DNA of 64,000 bases from contig JAUJPP010000003.1 in the NCBI GenBank assembly GCA_030562195.1, positions 16,957,398-17,021,397 of the forward strand, given 5' to 3'. This stretch comes from Nipponacmea schrenckii (lineage: Eukaryota > Mollusca > Gastropoda > Lottiidae). The notes under the pieces were generated by a model. The model searched no databases. It saw nothing but the letters and a program-made list of their open reading frames with translations, and had not been told where the DNA came from. Shown here one piece after another: positions 40,200 through 50,989 of the stretch (positions within the stretch are counted from its first letter, which is position 1; each line of letters opens with the position of its first letter). Made by a program: the position numbers and the translations under genes.

Positions 40200-41960
40200 A
40201 ACAACACTTGTCCACGTGAAATTACTTAACGAAACTGGCTCCTCCTTTCGAATCAATCATTGGCAGTCGCTGAAGTACTCTCAACCAATATCATTGTTAA
40301 CGATCGCGTATCCTCCATTTGTTCATTTCATAAAGAGGGCCGCCCTCTTACCTCGGATTTCTCCACGGTCTTTGATTTTAAACATTTAGAGCACATTGAA
40401 CCTGTCGCGCGTTACCACTTAACATCTTTCTTATAAAAACAACATGCTGATAGCGAATATTCTTCACCCATAGTGTTAATTTTAAAACCAGATAAAACTT
40501 ATCGCTTTTGTGTTGATTACCGGAAATTAAAGGGGCCCAGGCTTGATTTTTAGGGGTCGTTTTGGGCCTTTGTTACATTTAAACAGTCCTCAGAAATACT
40601 CAAGCTCTAAGAAAATCGCAAAATGCCTTGAAATATACCTCAAACAAAAAATTTCACTTTTCATTTTTTTCCGTGCTGTACGCGGCTGGTCTCCAGTCAG
40701 TCTGAAAATTGTGTGTCCTGTCTACAATTGAAAATGCGTTGTAGTCTATTTATATAGATGACCGCTATTGCACGACGGGAAGGATAACTCCTTTGATTAT
40801 CAAGACGAACTGTTTTCCAATATGGCGGGACGTTCGTAATTTCTTAAGACATTATGATTTTTCAAACACGGATAATTATGGATACACATGAATTTCAAGG
40901 CTCAAATTGCAAAGGTAAGCTCTGTAGACTATTTCTGATTAGCTAACCAAAAGATTTCATGTGTTTGAGGCTGTCGGATGAATCTCCGAAACAAATCAAG
41001 CCTGGGCCCCTTTAAATTCTCAATTATCAATATTCCTACCCCCTTCCAAATATCAATGACTTAATTTCGTCTTTAGGTGATTGTAAATATAATACATGTT
41101 TAGATCTCAAAATGGATTTTGGCAGGTGGAAATGGATGAGAAATCGAAGCACAAAACAGCTTTCACTAGCTTTAAGGGATTTTCTGAATTCAATCGCTTA
41201 CCTTTTGATTTATGCAATAGCTCGGCAGTTTTGCTATGGATAAAACACTATGGATAAAATAATGGAGGGTTTATATTATCAAAGTTTTAATAAACGATAT
41301 CATAATACAATCTAAAACGTTTGGAAGAAGTTTTAAATAGAATACGCAAGGCCGGCCTAAAGCTTAAACCCTCTAAATGTTGCTTTTTGAAAGCGGAAGT
41401 AAAATATCTCGGCCATATTATTTCTAAAGATGGTATTCGGTCTTACCCCGAAAAGATCAGTGCAATTAAGGATATGTTTCCACCTAAAAACGTTTAACAA
41501 ATTCGATCTTTTATTTACATAGCCTCTTATTACCGGAAGTTTATTCCCAATTTTTCAGACATTGCCAACCCATTAATTAACCTTACAAAGAAGAATGCTC
41601 AATTTTTATGGACCCCTGAAGTTGACGTCAGCTTTAAAACACAAAAAAAAAATCCCAGACATGACGAAACCTTATAAATTATATACAGATGCATCCAAAT
41701 ACGCTGTGGGTGGTGTATTGACACAAGACTTCCCATATGGCGAAGAGTTATTCAATATGTTTCGCATCAACTGAATACCTCCCAATTACCCTATCCTACT
41801 ATTGAACGGGAAGGACTAGGCATTGTCTACTGCATAAATAAGTTACGTCATTACTTAGTAGATGCTAATTTCACTATTTTTACGGACCATAAACCTTGAA
41901 AATCTCTTTATACGGCAGTAAATAAAAACCCACGTATTCAACGTTGGAGTATAATGCTTG
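40200..41960 (+). pseudogene. Ty3/gypsy reverse transcriptase and RNase H
   Basis: SSPIVLILKPDKTYRFCVDY precedes the TIR insertion. After it come QVEMDEKSKHKTAFTSFKGF, SEFNRLPFDLCN, AGLKLKPSKCCFLKAEVKYL, GHIISKDGI, SYYRKFIPNFSDIANPLINL and, for RNase H, KLYTDASKYAVGGVLTQD, YPTIEREGLGIVYCINKLRH and FTDHKP. The YxDD segment between RT blocks is deleted (41220-41300). Stops and frameshifts throughout. Confidence 0.88.
40529..41013. mobile_element. 485-bp non-autonomous TIR element with 5-bp target duplication
   Basis: 21-bp perfect inverted ends beginning AAAGGGGCCCAGGCTTGA. AAATT lies on both sides (40524-40528 and 41014-41018). Removing the insert and one AAATT rejoins the Ty3/gypsy RT after CVDYRK. 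No coding capacity. The superfamily is not obvious from a 5-bp duplication and these ends. Confidence 0.9.
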
Positions 41961-41975
41961 TGTGATGTCTAGTAT

Positions 41976-42404
41976 ATGCCTGGTTCCAAAAACTGCCAAG
42001 CAGACTTCTTATCTCGAATTCGATCTAAGTATACTAGTACACAAACCGACAAAGGGGTATATGTTATTGACACAGACAAACCAGCCCATGACGTACTACC
42101 TGATAATTTTGAAGCCAACGACTCTGACTTTGACTCGGATGATGAAAATGATGCAAGAACAGTCAGACTGGAACTGACCTTTACCCGAAAACTTCAATCG
42201 GAAGACGCCGACATACGCAAATCACGCAAAGACTTAGCCTCTGGCTCAGACGACAAATCCTTAGACGACTATTTTCTTTCCTCCGGCGTGGTATATCACA
42301 TATCTCGACCAGTCCAAAATGATAGAACTCAAAGGGTACAATTAGTAATCCCTGATTCCTTCAAGATAAAAATTTTGCAACTCTTGTTTCAGACACCCCA
42401 GTAA
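41976..42404 (+). pseudogene. RNase H end and integrase N-terminus of Ty3/gypsy relic
   Basis: MPGSKNCQADFLSR is the conserved RNase H/linker block. An acidic linker follows (SDFDSDDENDAR), then DYFLSSGVVYHISRPVQN and QLVIPDSFKIKILQL, the strand that precedes the integrase HHCC zinc domain. The rest is lost at 42404. Confidence 0.82.
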
Positions 42405-42738
42405 TATGTTTGATCTAATCTAGGCTCTGATACATAACTTCCCTTCCTAATGTGGAAAAAACATAGAAAATGATTTCCCCGAAATATGTACAATAAGAAA
42501 AAAAAATTACGTTCAATATGGACATAATACAGACAAAATTCAAAAAAAGAGAGCAAAAATATAACGAAACAAAAAATAATTGAATGTAAAATATATCGAA
42601 TAATTATGCAAAACAAAGCAAAATGTGTATTTTAAAATAAATTGTACGTTGAAATAATACGTGATTTTTTGCGGTCGTGTGCATGGCCGCGGGAACTATA
42701 TATTACATCCATTTTATAAACAAATTGTAGGTTGAAAA
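42405..42738. other. Spacer; left end shares 35-40 bp with 44186-44222
   Basis: 'cagtaatatgtttgatct' followed by 'taggctc' recurs at both sites. Otherwise AT-rich. Confidence 0.4.
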
Positions 42739-43031
42739 TCTGTCCATTTCATGCACATGTACTTGTGTATTTTTAAACAAATTGTACGTGGAGTATTGTA
42801 TATTTATTTTGTGGTCATGTACTTGATCGCCGTAACATATATCTGTCCATTTGATACACATGTACTTGTGTATTTTTAGTATTTCAGACGAATTGTATAT
42901 TGAGATATTATGTATTTTCGATTTTTTTCTTTTTTCTTTTTTTTTTCCAATTATTGCCCCATGGGATGAATGTGAGACAGGACCATGTCCTTGTGTATTG
43001 GGCCTAATTCTGACCCATGTAAAATAAAGAG

Positions 43032-43061
<30 letters not shown>
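42739..43061 (+). repeat. Dispersed repeat family R2, copy 3
   Basis: Like copy 2 but with a longer 5' part and a (TTA)n tail of about eight units. The opening repeats 'catgtacttgtgtattttta' twice. Confidence 0.88.
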
Positions 43062-43063
<2 letters not shown>

Positions 43064-43190
43064 ATTCAGAAAAAAATCGAAAGTTAAACATCAGATAAAT
43101 GACAACAGAAAGTATTTAAAGCTGATTCAAATCGTGATGAAATTTATGCAATTGTTTTAATTTCACATTCTCCAGTGCTCCACTTGTACA

Positions 43191-43494
43191 CGTTCACATA
43201 GCCACATCGTTCGATATGATTGTTGGATGAAAAGGAAGGTGTCGCAGCTCCCGATTCAGCACATTGGTTACTAGAAATTTGGCCACCCAGTGACTACTAC
43301 CGAGTCCTTTCACCGCAAAAAATGCCTGTTCAGATTTACTACAATCCATATTAATATCCAAAATCCAGTAAGGATCACTATATGTTTTTAAAATGTTTAT
43401 ATCCTGCAGCTTGCTTATCCGTTGAACATATAGTAGGTGAACCATCTTGTTTCTGACCAGTGTACGACCCTTGGCCTTCTTCTGCACCATATGA
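43191..43494 (-). CDS. Possible exon, product unknown
   Basis: A 98-aa frame of protein-like composition (for example YSDPYWILDINMDCSKSEQA, FFAVKGLGSSHWVAKFLVTN), preceded by an acceptor-like TATTTAG. I do not recognise it. No partner exon was found, so it could be a relic. Confidence 0.3.
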
Positions 43495-43691
43495 AATCTA
43501 AATAGTTTAAACCTTGCGTCATGCTTTAAACTTTACAATGAAAGAACTGGTTCCGTGTTGAATAGATATAGCACAGGGCTAGTCAAGGCATCTTGTGAAC
43601 AACCGACATTGTCAAGTCTTCGTTGTTGTTGGTAAATGAACTTCTTCTAGGATTTTCTTTATGTTGTGTATGTGACGACCCAATTTTAAAC

Positions 43692-43801
43692 AGGAACGAA
43701 ACGATCCGGAAACCACTGTAAAGAAGCTGGTTGCTGGGGCTCTCGAGGTACTAGAACCGGTTTTTCCAAGATGGAAAGTGGATAGGTTTCTCTTACCAAA
43801 T
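43692..43801 (+). CDS. Possible orphan exon, product unknown
   Basis: Acceptor TTTTAAACAG and donor GTAAG frame an open stretch ERNDPETTVKKLVAGALEVL then EPVFPRWKVDRFLLPN. Codon-like composition, no family recognised, no neighbouring exon in phase found. Confidence 0.3.
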
Positions 43802-44989
43802 GGTAAGATGGGGAGATCTATTTCGGAATGAATGCACAGTAATACAAAAATATTTACGCTTTATTTACACTAACTATTCCTTAATCACAACTACAATGTC
43901 TAACTAATATGATCAGGGATCTAACACTATTGATTAACGATCCGTCTGCTAGCTTGCATGAATAAGAGACATAATAAGCGACCTTTCTATATCTCCCTCC
44001 AATATTATCCAACAAAGAAATACGTAAACAAAGAAAGAGCCTACCATAGGCTAATTCAAATTCCACCCCAACAAAGACACCCGTCCATGTGGATTTAAAG
44101 GTAACTTAAGATTAACTCGGATTGGATAGTTTTGAATTTGTCCTAACCGTTTGATTTTCAAGAAATACACTCTTGTTTCAATTAGACACTCCAGTAATAT
44201 GTTTGATCTGATGTAGGCTCAACTACAACTTTGTTTACATTCTTGAAATTTCTGGAATCATGTTATGTGACCTCCGTCCGCCAATGGATGTGAGGACGCC
44301 ATTGAAGGGAAATAAAATATTTGTTGGAACACTGGAGTAGTTTTTTAGTTTAACACGCAATTTCTATAGAGATTTCAATGGCAGAATCCTTGCTATCGTA
44401 AGTATCTAGTATCTTTTAGTTAGTATCTTTTACTTATTCCAATTTCCAGCAAGATCACTTCCTTCTTCTCATTTTCGTCATCTGACAAAAACGATGAATT
44501 GAGTAACTCATCATTAGATACTGAATCCGATAAAAACAGAGAATGAATCGTCATATAACAATAAAAATGGCGAAGTCGTCCGAGACAACCAATAGCTGAC
44601 TGTCGAGGAATACATTTCAGAAATAGATAATAAAAGATTAAGCAAAGTACGATGGAGAAAAATGGCTTCAATGTGAAGAACAAGAAAAATAAATATACGC
44701 TCTATGATGCAGCATGTGCCCACAGTTTTTCCTTAAAATCCGTTACATGCGGGAGTTCAATAATGATCTGTGGATAATCGGTAGCACAAATCTTCGACTT
44801 TCTAACCCAAGTCAATGTGTCCTGAACGGGCTTATCAGTTATATGTGAATAAACTGAGGGCAGGTGGTGTTTCAGTACATTCAGCGATCCTAGAAACTTT
44901 TAATAAAAATCAATCAACAATTTTTTCCAGATTTAGTGATTTTGTAAATGTCAGATGCTACTCAAAAATGTCGGACAGAATCTTATTTG
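43802..44989. other. Mixed region with a possible small MITE (44190-44338)
   Basis: CACTCCAGT at 44190 and ACTGGAGT at about 44329 are inverted around about 150 bp. No target duplication seen. A plus-strand frame at 44815-45000 (ERAYQLYVNKLRAGGVSVHS) precedes the Penelope relic and is unassigned. Confidence 0.35.
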
Positions 44990-46675
44990 TGTTCGACAAC
45001 ATGTCAGATGCAGCCTCTCAAGCATTATTTCCAGGTTTGTCTATAGAACAATTTTTGCAATTCTTTGAAATCTATAACAACCACCATCCGTCCATCAAAC
45101 AAACGGCCAACTTCAGCCAAAAAAGCAGATTTTCTCGATACCACTGTCAAAGGAGATTTCAGAGCAGAGACTAATAAACTAGATTAAGAGATATCCTCAC
45201 CAGCGCAAAATTAGAAAAATACCCAAATAGCAGGCCAACAAGGCCGCGCAGTGCTGCAAACTTACCCCAGTTGCCACTCCAGGGATTGTAATATTTGCGC
45301 CATAATCTCCAAAAATAAGATTATGAGTTCGGTCACGAAAACTGAAACTGAAACTGCTTTATTTAATTAAACGCCTATTTCTATATACTAGTACATATTC
45401 AATGGCGTTGTACAGTAAATCAATAAAGGTACATACATGTAGATATAAGATAACATTTACAGGGCGACTATACGACAAATAAACACACAACAAAACAAAT
45501 TAAAAAACAACAAATCAGCAGTGTAAAAAGTGTAAAGTATTAAAAGCTTCTTAAAAAGTGAAACAATTCAAATAATGGCTATCTTAGTAAAATTTCGAAC
45601 ACATTTTCATAAATCAATCCGGTTAAAGCTCAAGATCTTAAAACAATGCATAAAAATCTCTAAAATAGTAGGTTTTGACATTTTGCTTAAAAATGTCCAA
45701 AGAAGAAGACTGTCTTATATACAGAGGCAGTGTATTCCAGAGAGTTGGACCAACGGTACTAAAACTTCTGTCATTAAATGTTTTCTTTTTGTTAAAAGGA
45801 ACAGCGCAGCAATAATCAACGTTATCAGCAGATCTGAGGTTTTGTCTTTTTAAGACAGGTTTGTGTAACAGTTCTGTTAAATAACTCGGAGCGTTGCCTA
45901 TGAAACAGTTATACATTGTACACAGTATTTTAAAATTGATCCTAGCTTTGATTGGTAACCAATGCAGTTCAAATAAAGAGTCTTTGGAACTATCATATTT
46001 TCCCTTTTGCAAAACAAGTTTAGCACACATATTCTGGATGCGCTGTAATTTTTGTAACTCATTTTCTGAAATTCCAAACAATATAGCGTTGCAATAATCC
46101 AAATGTGAGATTACTAACGACAATACAAGAATTTTTGCAGTGTCTTGAGTTAGATATTTGCGAATGTTCTTTATTCTCATATAATTTAACATGGCAGCTC
46201 TACATTTGGTTTTAACATGTGTTGAAAATTTTAGGCCCTCGTCTAAGTAGGCACCTAAGTATCTTATGACACTAACATTTTTAATTTGATCACCGGCAAG
46301 AACGTACCCTAGTGTTCAAAACATCGATTGCCAATCAAGCAATCTCATTAATCTCCTTACCTGCAAATCATGCAATAAACAATACACGGGAGAAACAAAA
46401 AGAAGTCTCACTGTGAGAATTAATGAACATTTAGCGGATATCAGATTACGTCGGGAGAAACCCGTCGGGAATCATTTTAATTTACGTGGTCACTCACACA
46501 AAGATTTTAGTGTGCACGTCTTATTCTTAATACCTAGGAATCGAACGACCACAGACCACAGACTCAAGAATTGGACTGGATTCATCAACTTAAGTCCATG
46601 GCACCGAATAGCATCAATGAATTTTATTAGTAGGGTCTCATCACTGGCCCTTATCTCTAGATATTAAAGTATATT
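44990..46675 (+). pseudogene. Penelope-like element relic, split by a LINE
   Basis: Left part: FLQFFEIYNNHHPSIKQTAN and FLDTTVKGDFRAETNKLD (after RT), then PSCHSRDCNICAIISKNKIM. Right part after the LINE: CQSSNLINLLTCKSCNKQYT and GETKRSLTVRINEH, a GIY-YIG endonuclease, then KPVGNHFNLRGHSHKDFSVH. It aligns with the 57-60 kb copy (YLISCKNCEVQYVGETKNML) but is much more diverged, so it is a different and older family. Confidence 0.82.
45343..46317 (-). mobile_element. 5'-truncated LINE inserted in the Penelope relic
   Basis: The RT C-terminal ORF (46317-45638) is uninterrupted: YVLAGDQIKNVSVIRYLGAY, LVISHLDYCNAILFGISENE, LQRIQNMCAKLV, ELHWLPIKARINFKIL, GNAPSYLTELLHKP and WNTLPLYIRQSSSLDIFKQN, with stop at 45638. 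The 3' end (left) has a (CAGTTT)n tail. AAAAC at 45338-45342 and 46318-46322 is a likely target duplication. The open frame suggests a fairly recent insertion. CR1/L2-type by style. Confidence 0.88.
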
Positions 46676-47238
46676 TTTGCATAAGAGCTCATTTCATACA
46701 ACAACATTCACGATTTCGCCTAATTAGCACAAGATTTCGATCAAGCCTGTACGATTGTTTTCTCAAAACTGAAAGAGTGTGGGTACTCTAACAATTTTAA
46801 AGAAACATAAAAAATTCCACAGATAGCAGCTAAAATAGATTTTATGTCTAAGTACCTCTTGGAATAAGGATGTCAGGCAGGTGCAAAACATATCCCTTTA
46901 TATCAGAAACTCATTTTAAGTAACTGTACTAATGAAAGAAACCATCGTCCCACTTCAACCTACTCGATGAGCATTCAAACGAGTTACACAAACTATTATA
47001 ATGATCTATGTTAAAATGTTAATGTATTTGGGAACATGATCTGACAGATTTTCACCTTCATGCAATGATTTGTGCTCTTTAATATTTTTGAATAAGTTTT
47101 AAGATACAAGAAAATGGTCATTATGTGACCGCTCTGCATTAATTTTGCTTTCAAACTATATCCGTGTGTTTGCATTCACAGCCTAATTTTAGAGTTTCAG
47201 TCTAAAAATTGTTGAAGACATGTCAACCTACTCTCTTC
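46676..47238. other. Spacer
   Basis: AT-rich. No feature seen. Confidence 0.4.
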
Positions 47239-47251
47239 TAGTTATCTCTTA

Positions 47252-47376
47252 ACTCAACACAATTATATGGATAACAATTTCTTTAATAAATAACTTGCGA
47301 CGTTTCGACGAAGGTACTTCCGTCTTTATCAAGCAATTGCTTGAGTTAATTATTACCCAGTTACTTTGAAAGAAGT
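47252..47376 (-). mobile_element. 125-bp insertion with hammerhead-like fold, likely truncated Penelope 3' end
   Basis: Flanked by a 13-bp direct repeat TAGTTATCTCTTA (47239-47251, 47377-47389). On the minus strand it reads TTGATAA, a stem-forming GACGGAAG..CTTCGTC, then GAAACGTCGC, the order of a hammerhead core (CUGAUGA, stem II, GAAA) with two core changes. Hammerhead motifs are known in Penelope-like elements. Assignment is inference. Confidence 0.6.
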
Positions 47377-47563
47377 TAGTTATCTCTTATTCAACCACAT
47401 GATTAACATTTTATCTCTATGACGATATTTTCACTGTGTTAATTCATTTATTTTAAAACTGTAAAATATTCTGCATTTTTATTATTTTCCATTTAAAATG
47501 CGGAAGTTGTTACAAATAATTTATTTACTTGAGATTTTTTGAACATCAGTTGAAGTAAAGATA

Positions 47564-47860
47564 TTACCAAACTTGAAATTTAATCTTATATTCACCATCG
47601 TTCAATTTCCAAAAGGTATATATTGTTTTTCTGCCATCTTTTTGTAATTCCTTGGTCTTTATCAAATTATTAATTTGCGGTTGTTCATTTGTTAGTAATA
47701 TCAAATTCAGGAAATATACACCATACTCGGTAATAGTAAAGACATCAGATGGCTCAAGGTTTATTCTATATTCAAATCTATTGACAAAATCTGTATCTAT
47801 TGGTATTTCATAAACTTGGTTACTTTCTCTATATTTATCATGTGTAAAATTCAGCACCTT
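47564..47860 (-). CDS. Unrecognised ORF (about 97 aa)
   Basis: Protein-like frame with DTDFVNRFEYRINLEPSDVF and YTFWKLNDGEYKIKFQVW before the stop. No family recognised. It follows another open frame (47997-48260) on the same strand; the two may be parts of one decayed gene. Confidence 0.3.
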   Translation of the reverse strand, partial: KVLNFTHDKYRESNQVYEIPIDTDFVNRFEYRINLEPSDVFTITEYGVYFLNLILLTNEQPQINNLIKTKELQKDGRKTIYTFWKLNDGEYKIKFQVW

Positions 47861-47996
47861 ATCATCCCTTTGTTATTGTCCAAAATTCTTTTTTATCCAT
47901 TGCATCTTGTTGATCTAATGTTTTAAAGAGTTTTTGAGAAATAATTACTGATTTTATTTTTAATTAAAAAGAACCACGTTATCGATTTGTATTAAT

Positions 47997-48260
47997 CTAT
48001 TGTGCAAATCTTGCAGTTAGGTCAATTAATTTTCCTTCATATTTTACAAATAAAAGAGATTTTTTATTTCTTTCTAGAAACGTTTTTTCAGTTTCATTGT
48101 CATTTTCTTTTTCCCATATAACTTTAAAAAAACTCGATAAATGTATATTTAATGTATTATGTTTTATAAAGTAGCGTAAAAGTTCTACAACACCAACCAG
48201 GTCAGCAACTCCATCGTCATACTGTACAGGTGATAATGAGGAAGTACATGTATTCGTTAG
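47997..48260 (-). pseudogene. Unrecognised open frame without ATG (about 87 aa)
   Basis: Reads SSLSPVQYDDGVADLVGVVE, LLRYFIKHNTLNIHLSSFFK, VIWEKENDNE and KSLLFVKYEGKLIDLTARFA, then stop. Strongly protein-like but not assigned. It opens directly after a stop, so it is an internal exon or a relic. Confidence 0.35.
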
Positions 48261-48871
48261 TCAAGATCTCCTCACATCCTCTGTCTGGGTCGTTTTGCAC
48301 CACCTTCTTGTAGTTCGGAACAGTGTTAGGTTTTTCAAATTGGCCAGGAACCCTGTTACTTGCAGTCCAATATTGTCTTTTGGGTGGTTAGTGATATCTC
48401 TTCAAGAGCGAAGAACATCGGTGACGGTGTTAAGTGTCGAAGAAAATCCTCCCTTGCAACACCTCTAATGGGGGCTGTCTTCTTTGATGCATAGATCAAA
48501 TGGCTTGTAATGACTAATACATTTCTATCAGCTGGTCCATGCCATTTCTTTTAGCATTGATCTTTCCATACCCATTTACAGCCTGGTCGACTTAAAGTTT
48601 GCGCAATTTTTTGAAGATGGCTTATTCAAGGTCATCGGACTTGCACAAATCGAGTTCAGTACCCACAGCCGATGGTATACAATATACCACGCACCAGTCT
48701 GAGCTGACCGAAAGTGGTATCTCCATCTTCGACTTTCTACAGAGAAAGATGTCTTTTCTTGGTGCAATGTCTGTGCATTACCTCGCCAAGAGTGCTAAGC
48801 GAACTGATACGTTGCCTAGGATCTTGGCCAATGGGAAAGCCAGCTCTTTCCCAAGATTTCTCGTCAAATTA
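48261..48871. other. Weak minus-strand coding traces
   Basis: Short readable piece EDFLRHLTPSPMFFALEEIS on the minus strand at about 48400-48470. The plus-strand ORF at 48599-48955 is not convincing. Confidence 0.3.
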
Positions 48872-50505
48872 CCGCTGCTTTACATCCTTTTAATGCAAGT
48901 CCTATCTCAAATGTTACAAGCACTACGTAATCGTAGGTCTCGTCCAGGAGCGTAGCGTGACCATTTTGACTGGGGGGGTGTAACGTCTAAGTTTTACCGA
49001 CGAACACGTGTAACGTCAAAGTTTTACCGACGAACACGTGTTCTTCCCGGGGCAAAAATAACTTACTCGCACTTTTAAGTATATACATTATACACGAACG
49101 AAATCCATCGTTAAAGCAAATCCTAAACCTTAGAAAACCATATCAATCGGGGGTGTATCTAGAATATGCCTGAGAGGGGGGACTGAAAGGTGATTTTTCC
49201 AAGGCAAGCCCTGCAGGCCAAAGGCCTTCGTATTCGGCCCTTGCAGTGGCGGGGGGTTCGTTGGTCCTTCCCCGGAAAATTTTACATACTTGGAAACCCG
49301 GAGAATACATCTGACGCGATTTTGGAAGTCTTTTCAACTGGTCCAAATTATCAATTTTCATCGGAAAACCATATGTTTTCTATGTCCTTTTTCGACCTAT
49401 TCTGCGTTTTACCGACATGGGGGGGGGGGGGGTGGTTCGGCTGTTCTCCCCCTGAAAATTTTACAAACAAGGAAACCCGGAAAATACATCTGACGCGATT
49501 TTGGAAGTCGTTTCCACCGGTCAAAATTATCAATTTTCGTCGGACAACCATATGTTTTATATAGCCTTTTTCAACCTATTCTGCGGTTTACCGACAAGTT
49601 CAGTAAAAATCACTTTTTATGTAGACGAACAGTTTTCCGATAACATCATAACTGACACAAGGTTTCCACACTTTCGGTCAGCCAATCGGTTTTACTGAAG
49701 GCTCTATTTCCCATCCACGACCGTCTATTATCGACCGATTCCGCGTTTTATCGACAAGTTTAGTAAAAATCACTTTAATGTAGACGAACGCTTTACCGAT
49801 AACATCTTAAGAGACACAAGGTTTTCACTCTTTCGGTTAACAAATCGGTTTTACCGACGGCTCCATCTATGACCTTCTTCTATCGGCCAATTCCGCGTTT
49901 TACCGACAAATTCAAATAACGAACAGCTTACCAATAAAAAGGGTATCGGTTAACCAATCGGTTTTACCGAAGACTCCAGTCATAACCAACTTATACCGAC
50001 CGATTCCGGTAGTTTCAGTAAAAAAAAAATACTTTTAATGTTGACAGTTTACTGATAAAATCATAACCAACACAAGGTTTTTACTTTTTAGGTTAATTGG
50101 TTTTACCGACGGTCCCACCTTGCCGTCTTTTATCGACCGATCATAACCAACTCAATGTTTTGACTTTTTAGGTTAATTAATCGGTTTAATCGATCGATTC
50201 CGCGTTTTACCGACGGTTCCATCCATGACCCCCCTTTTTACCGACCGATTCCGCGTTTTACCGACGAGTTCAGTAAAACTGGGGGGGTGTGACACCCCCC
50301 CCCACACCCCCCGGTAGCTACGCCCCTGGTCTCGTCAGAAACTGCCTTCGGGGAAGTTTTTGGTGGTGGGGTGGTCCTAAACGCTTTAGCCATAGCATGC
50401 GTTTGAGTATCAGCAAATGGAAATCCCATTTTACCGACTAGATTATTAGAAGCGGTATTACCGACATGAATATTAGAAGTTGTAGCAAGAAAAGTTATGA
50501 ACGAC
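48872..50505 (-). pseudogene. Unrecognised minus-strand ORF split by the hAT insertion
   Basis: On the right side TTSNIHVGNTASNNLVGKMG and FPFADTQTHAMAKAFRTTPP end at the target site; on the left side the same frame continues TYDYVVLVTFEIGLALKGCK and reaches a stop. Removing the hAT and one duplication restores frame across the site. About 85 codons; function unknown. Confidence 0.5.
48945..50328. mobile_element. 1,384-bp non-autonomous hAT element
   Basis: Ends CAGGAGCGTAGC and, reverse-complemented, CAGGGGCGTAGC, flanked by the 8-bp duplication GTCTCGTC (48937-48944, 50329-50336). hAT ends with CAGGGGCGTAGC and 8-bp duplications are well established. Inside are two copies of a 190-bp block (about 49300-49590), many 'ttttaccgac' repeats (49560-50280) and long G and C runs near both ends. 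No transposase. Confidence 0.92.
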
Positions 50506-50989
50506 TAGAATATTCAGAAGCGATATAATCTTTTTGAGATTCGGGCGAACCTCTCGACCAAATTTTAGAGCAGTTCTAAAATAGCTTTTACCAATAAGAA
50601 TATTAAGAAGCGGTCAATTATTATTTAGATTCGGGCGAATCTTAATTCCAACGATAAACTTTAAACGATTACACAAGAAAGCAGTTGTTACGATGAAATT
50701 ACAAAAAATCTATTCACTAAGGGTATTCTCATAGAGAGCAATAGTCCCAGTAATAAGTAGAATAGGCATACTGGGTGTTATCATAGTGCACTTAAGCCGA
50801 TCTAATCGGGTTATAGCCAATTAAACAAAATATTTTCATAATTTAATTATTTATTTTATTTATTACATTCATTTCAGTTTCAGTAAAAACGAAACAGGTG
50901 CGCAAACTCGTAAATAGTAACTGAATTATTCACATATGGATGTCTGCTTTGAATTAGTCTAGCTTCCAGAGTCTTGTACCTCCTTTTCT

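Larger units (their letters stand above)
39204..42404 (+). mobile_element. Ty3/gypsy LTR retrotransposon relic with two nested insertions
   Basis: Gag zinc knuckle, protease, reverse transcriptase, RNase H and the start of integrase occur in the canonical order on the plus strand. The element is interrupted by repeat R2 (39797-40075) and a TIR element (40529-41013). No LTRs were recognised. All frames are broken. Confidence 0.85.

Noticed and set aside
48599..48955. 118-aa plus-strand ORF as a gene
   Set aside because: Composition is not convincing, and minus-strand coding traces overlap it and continue beyond the hAT site.
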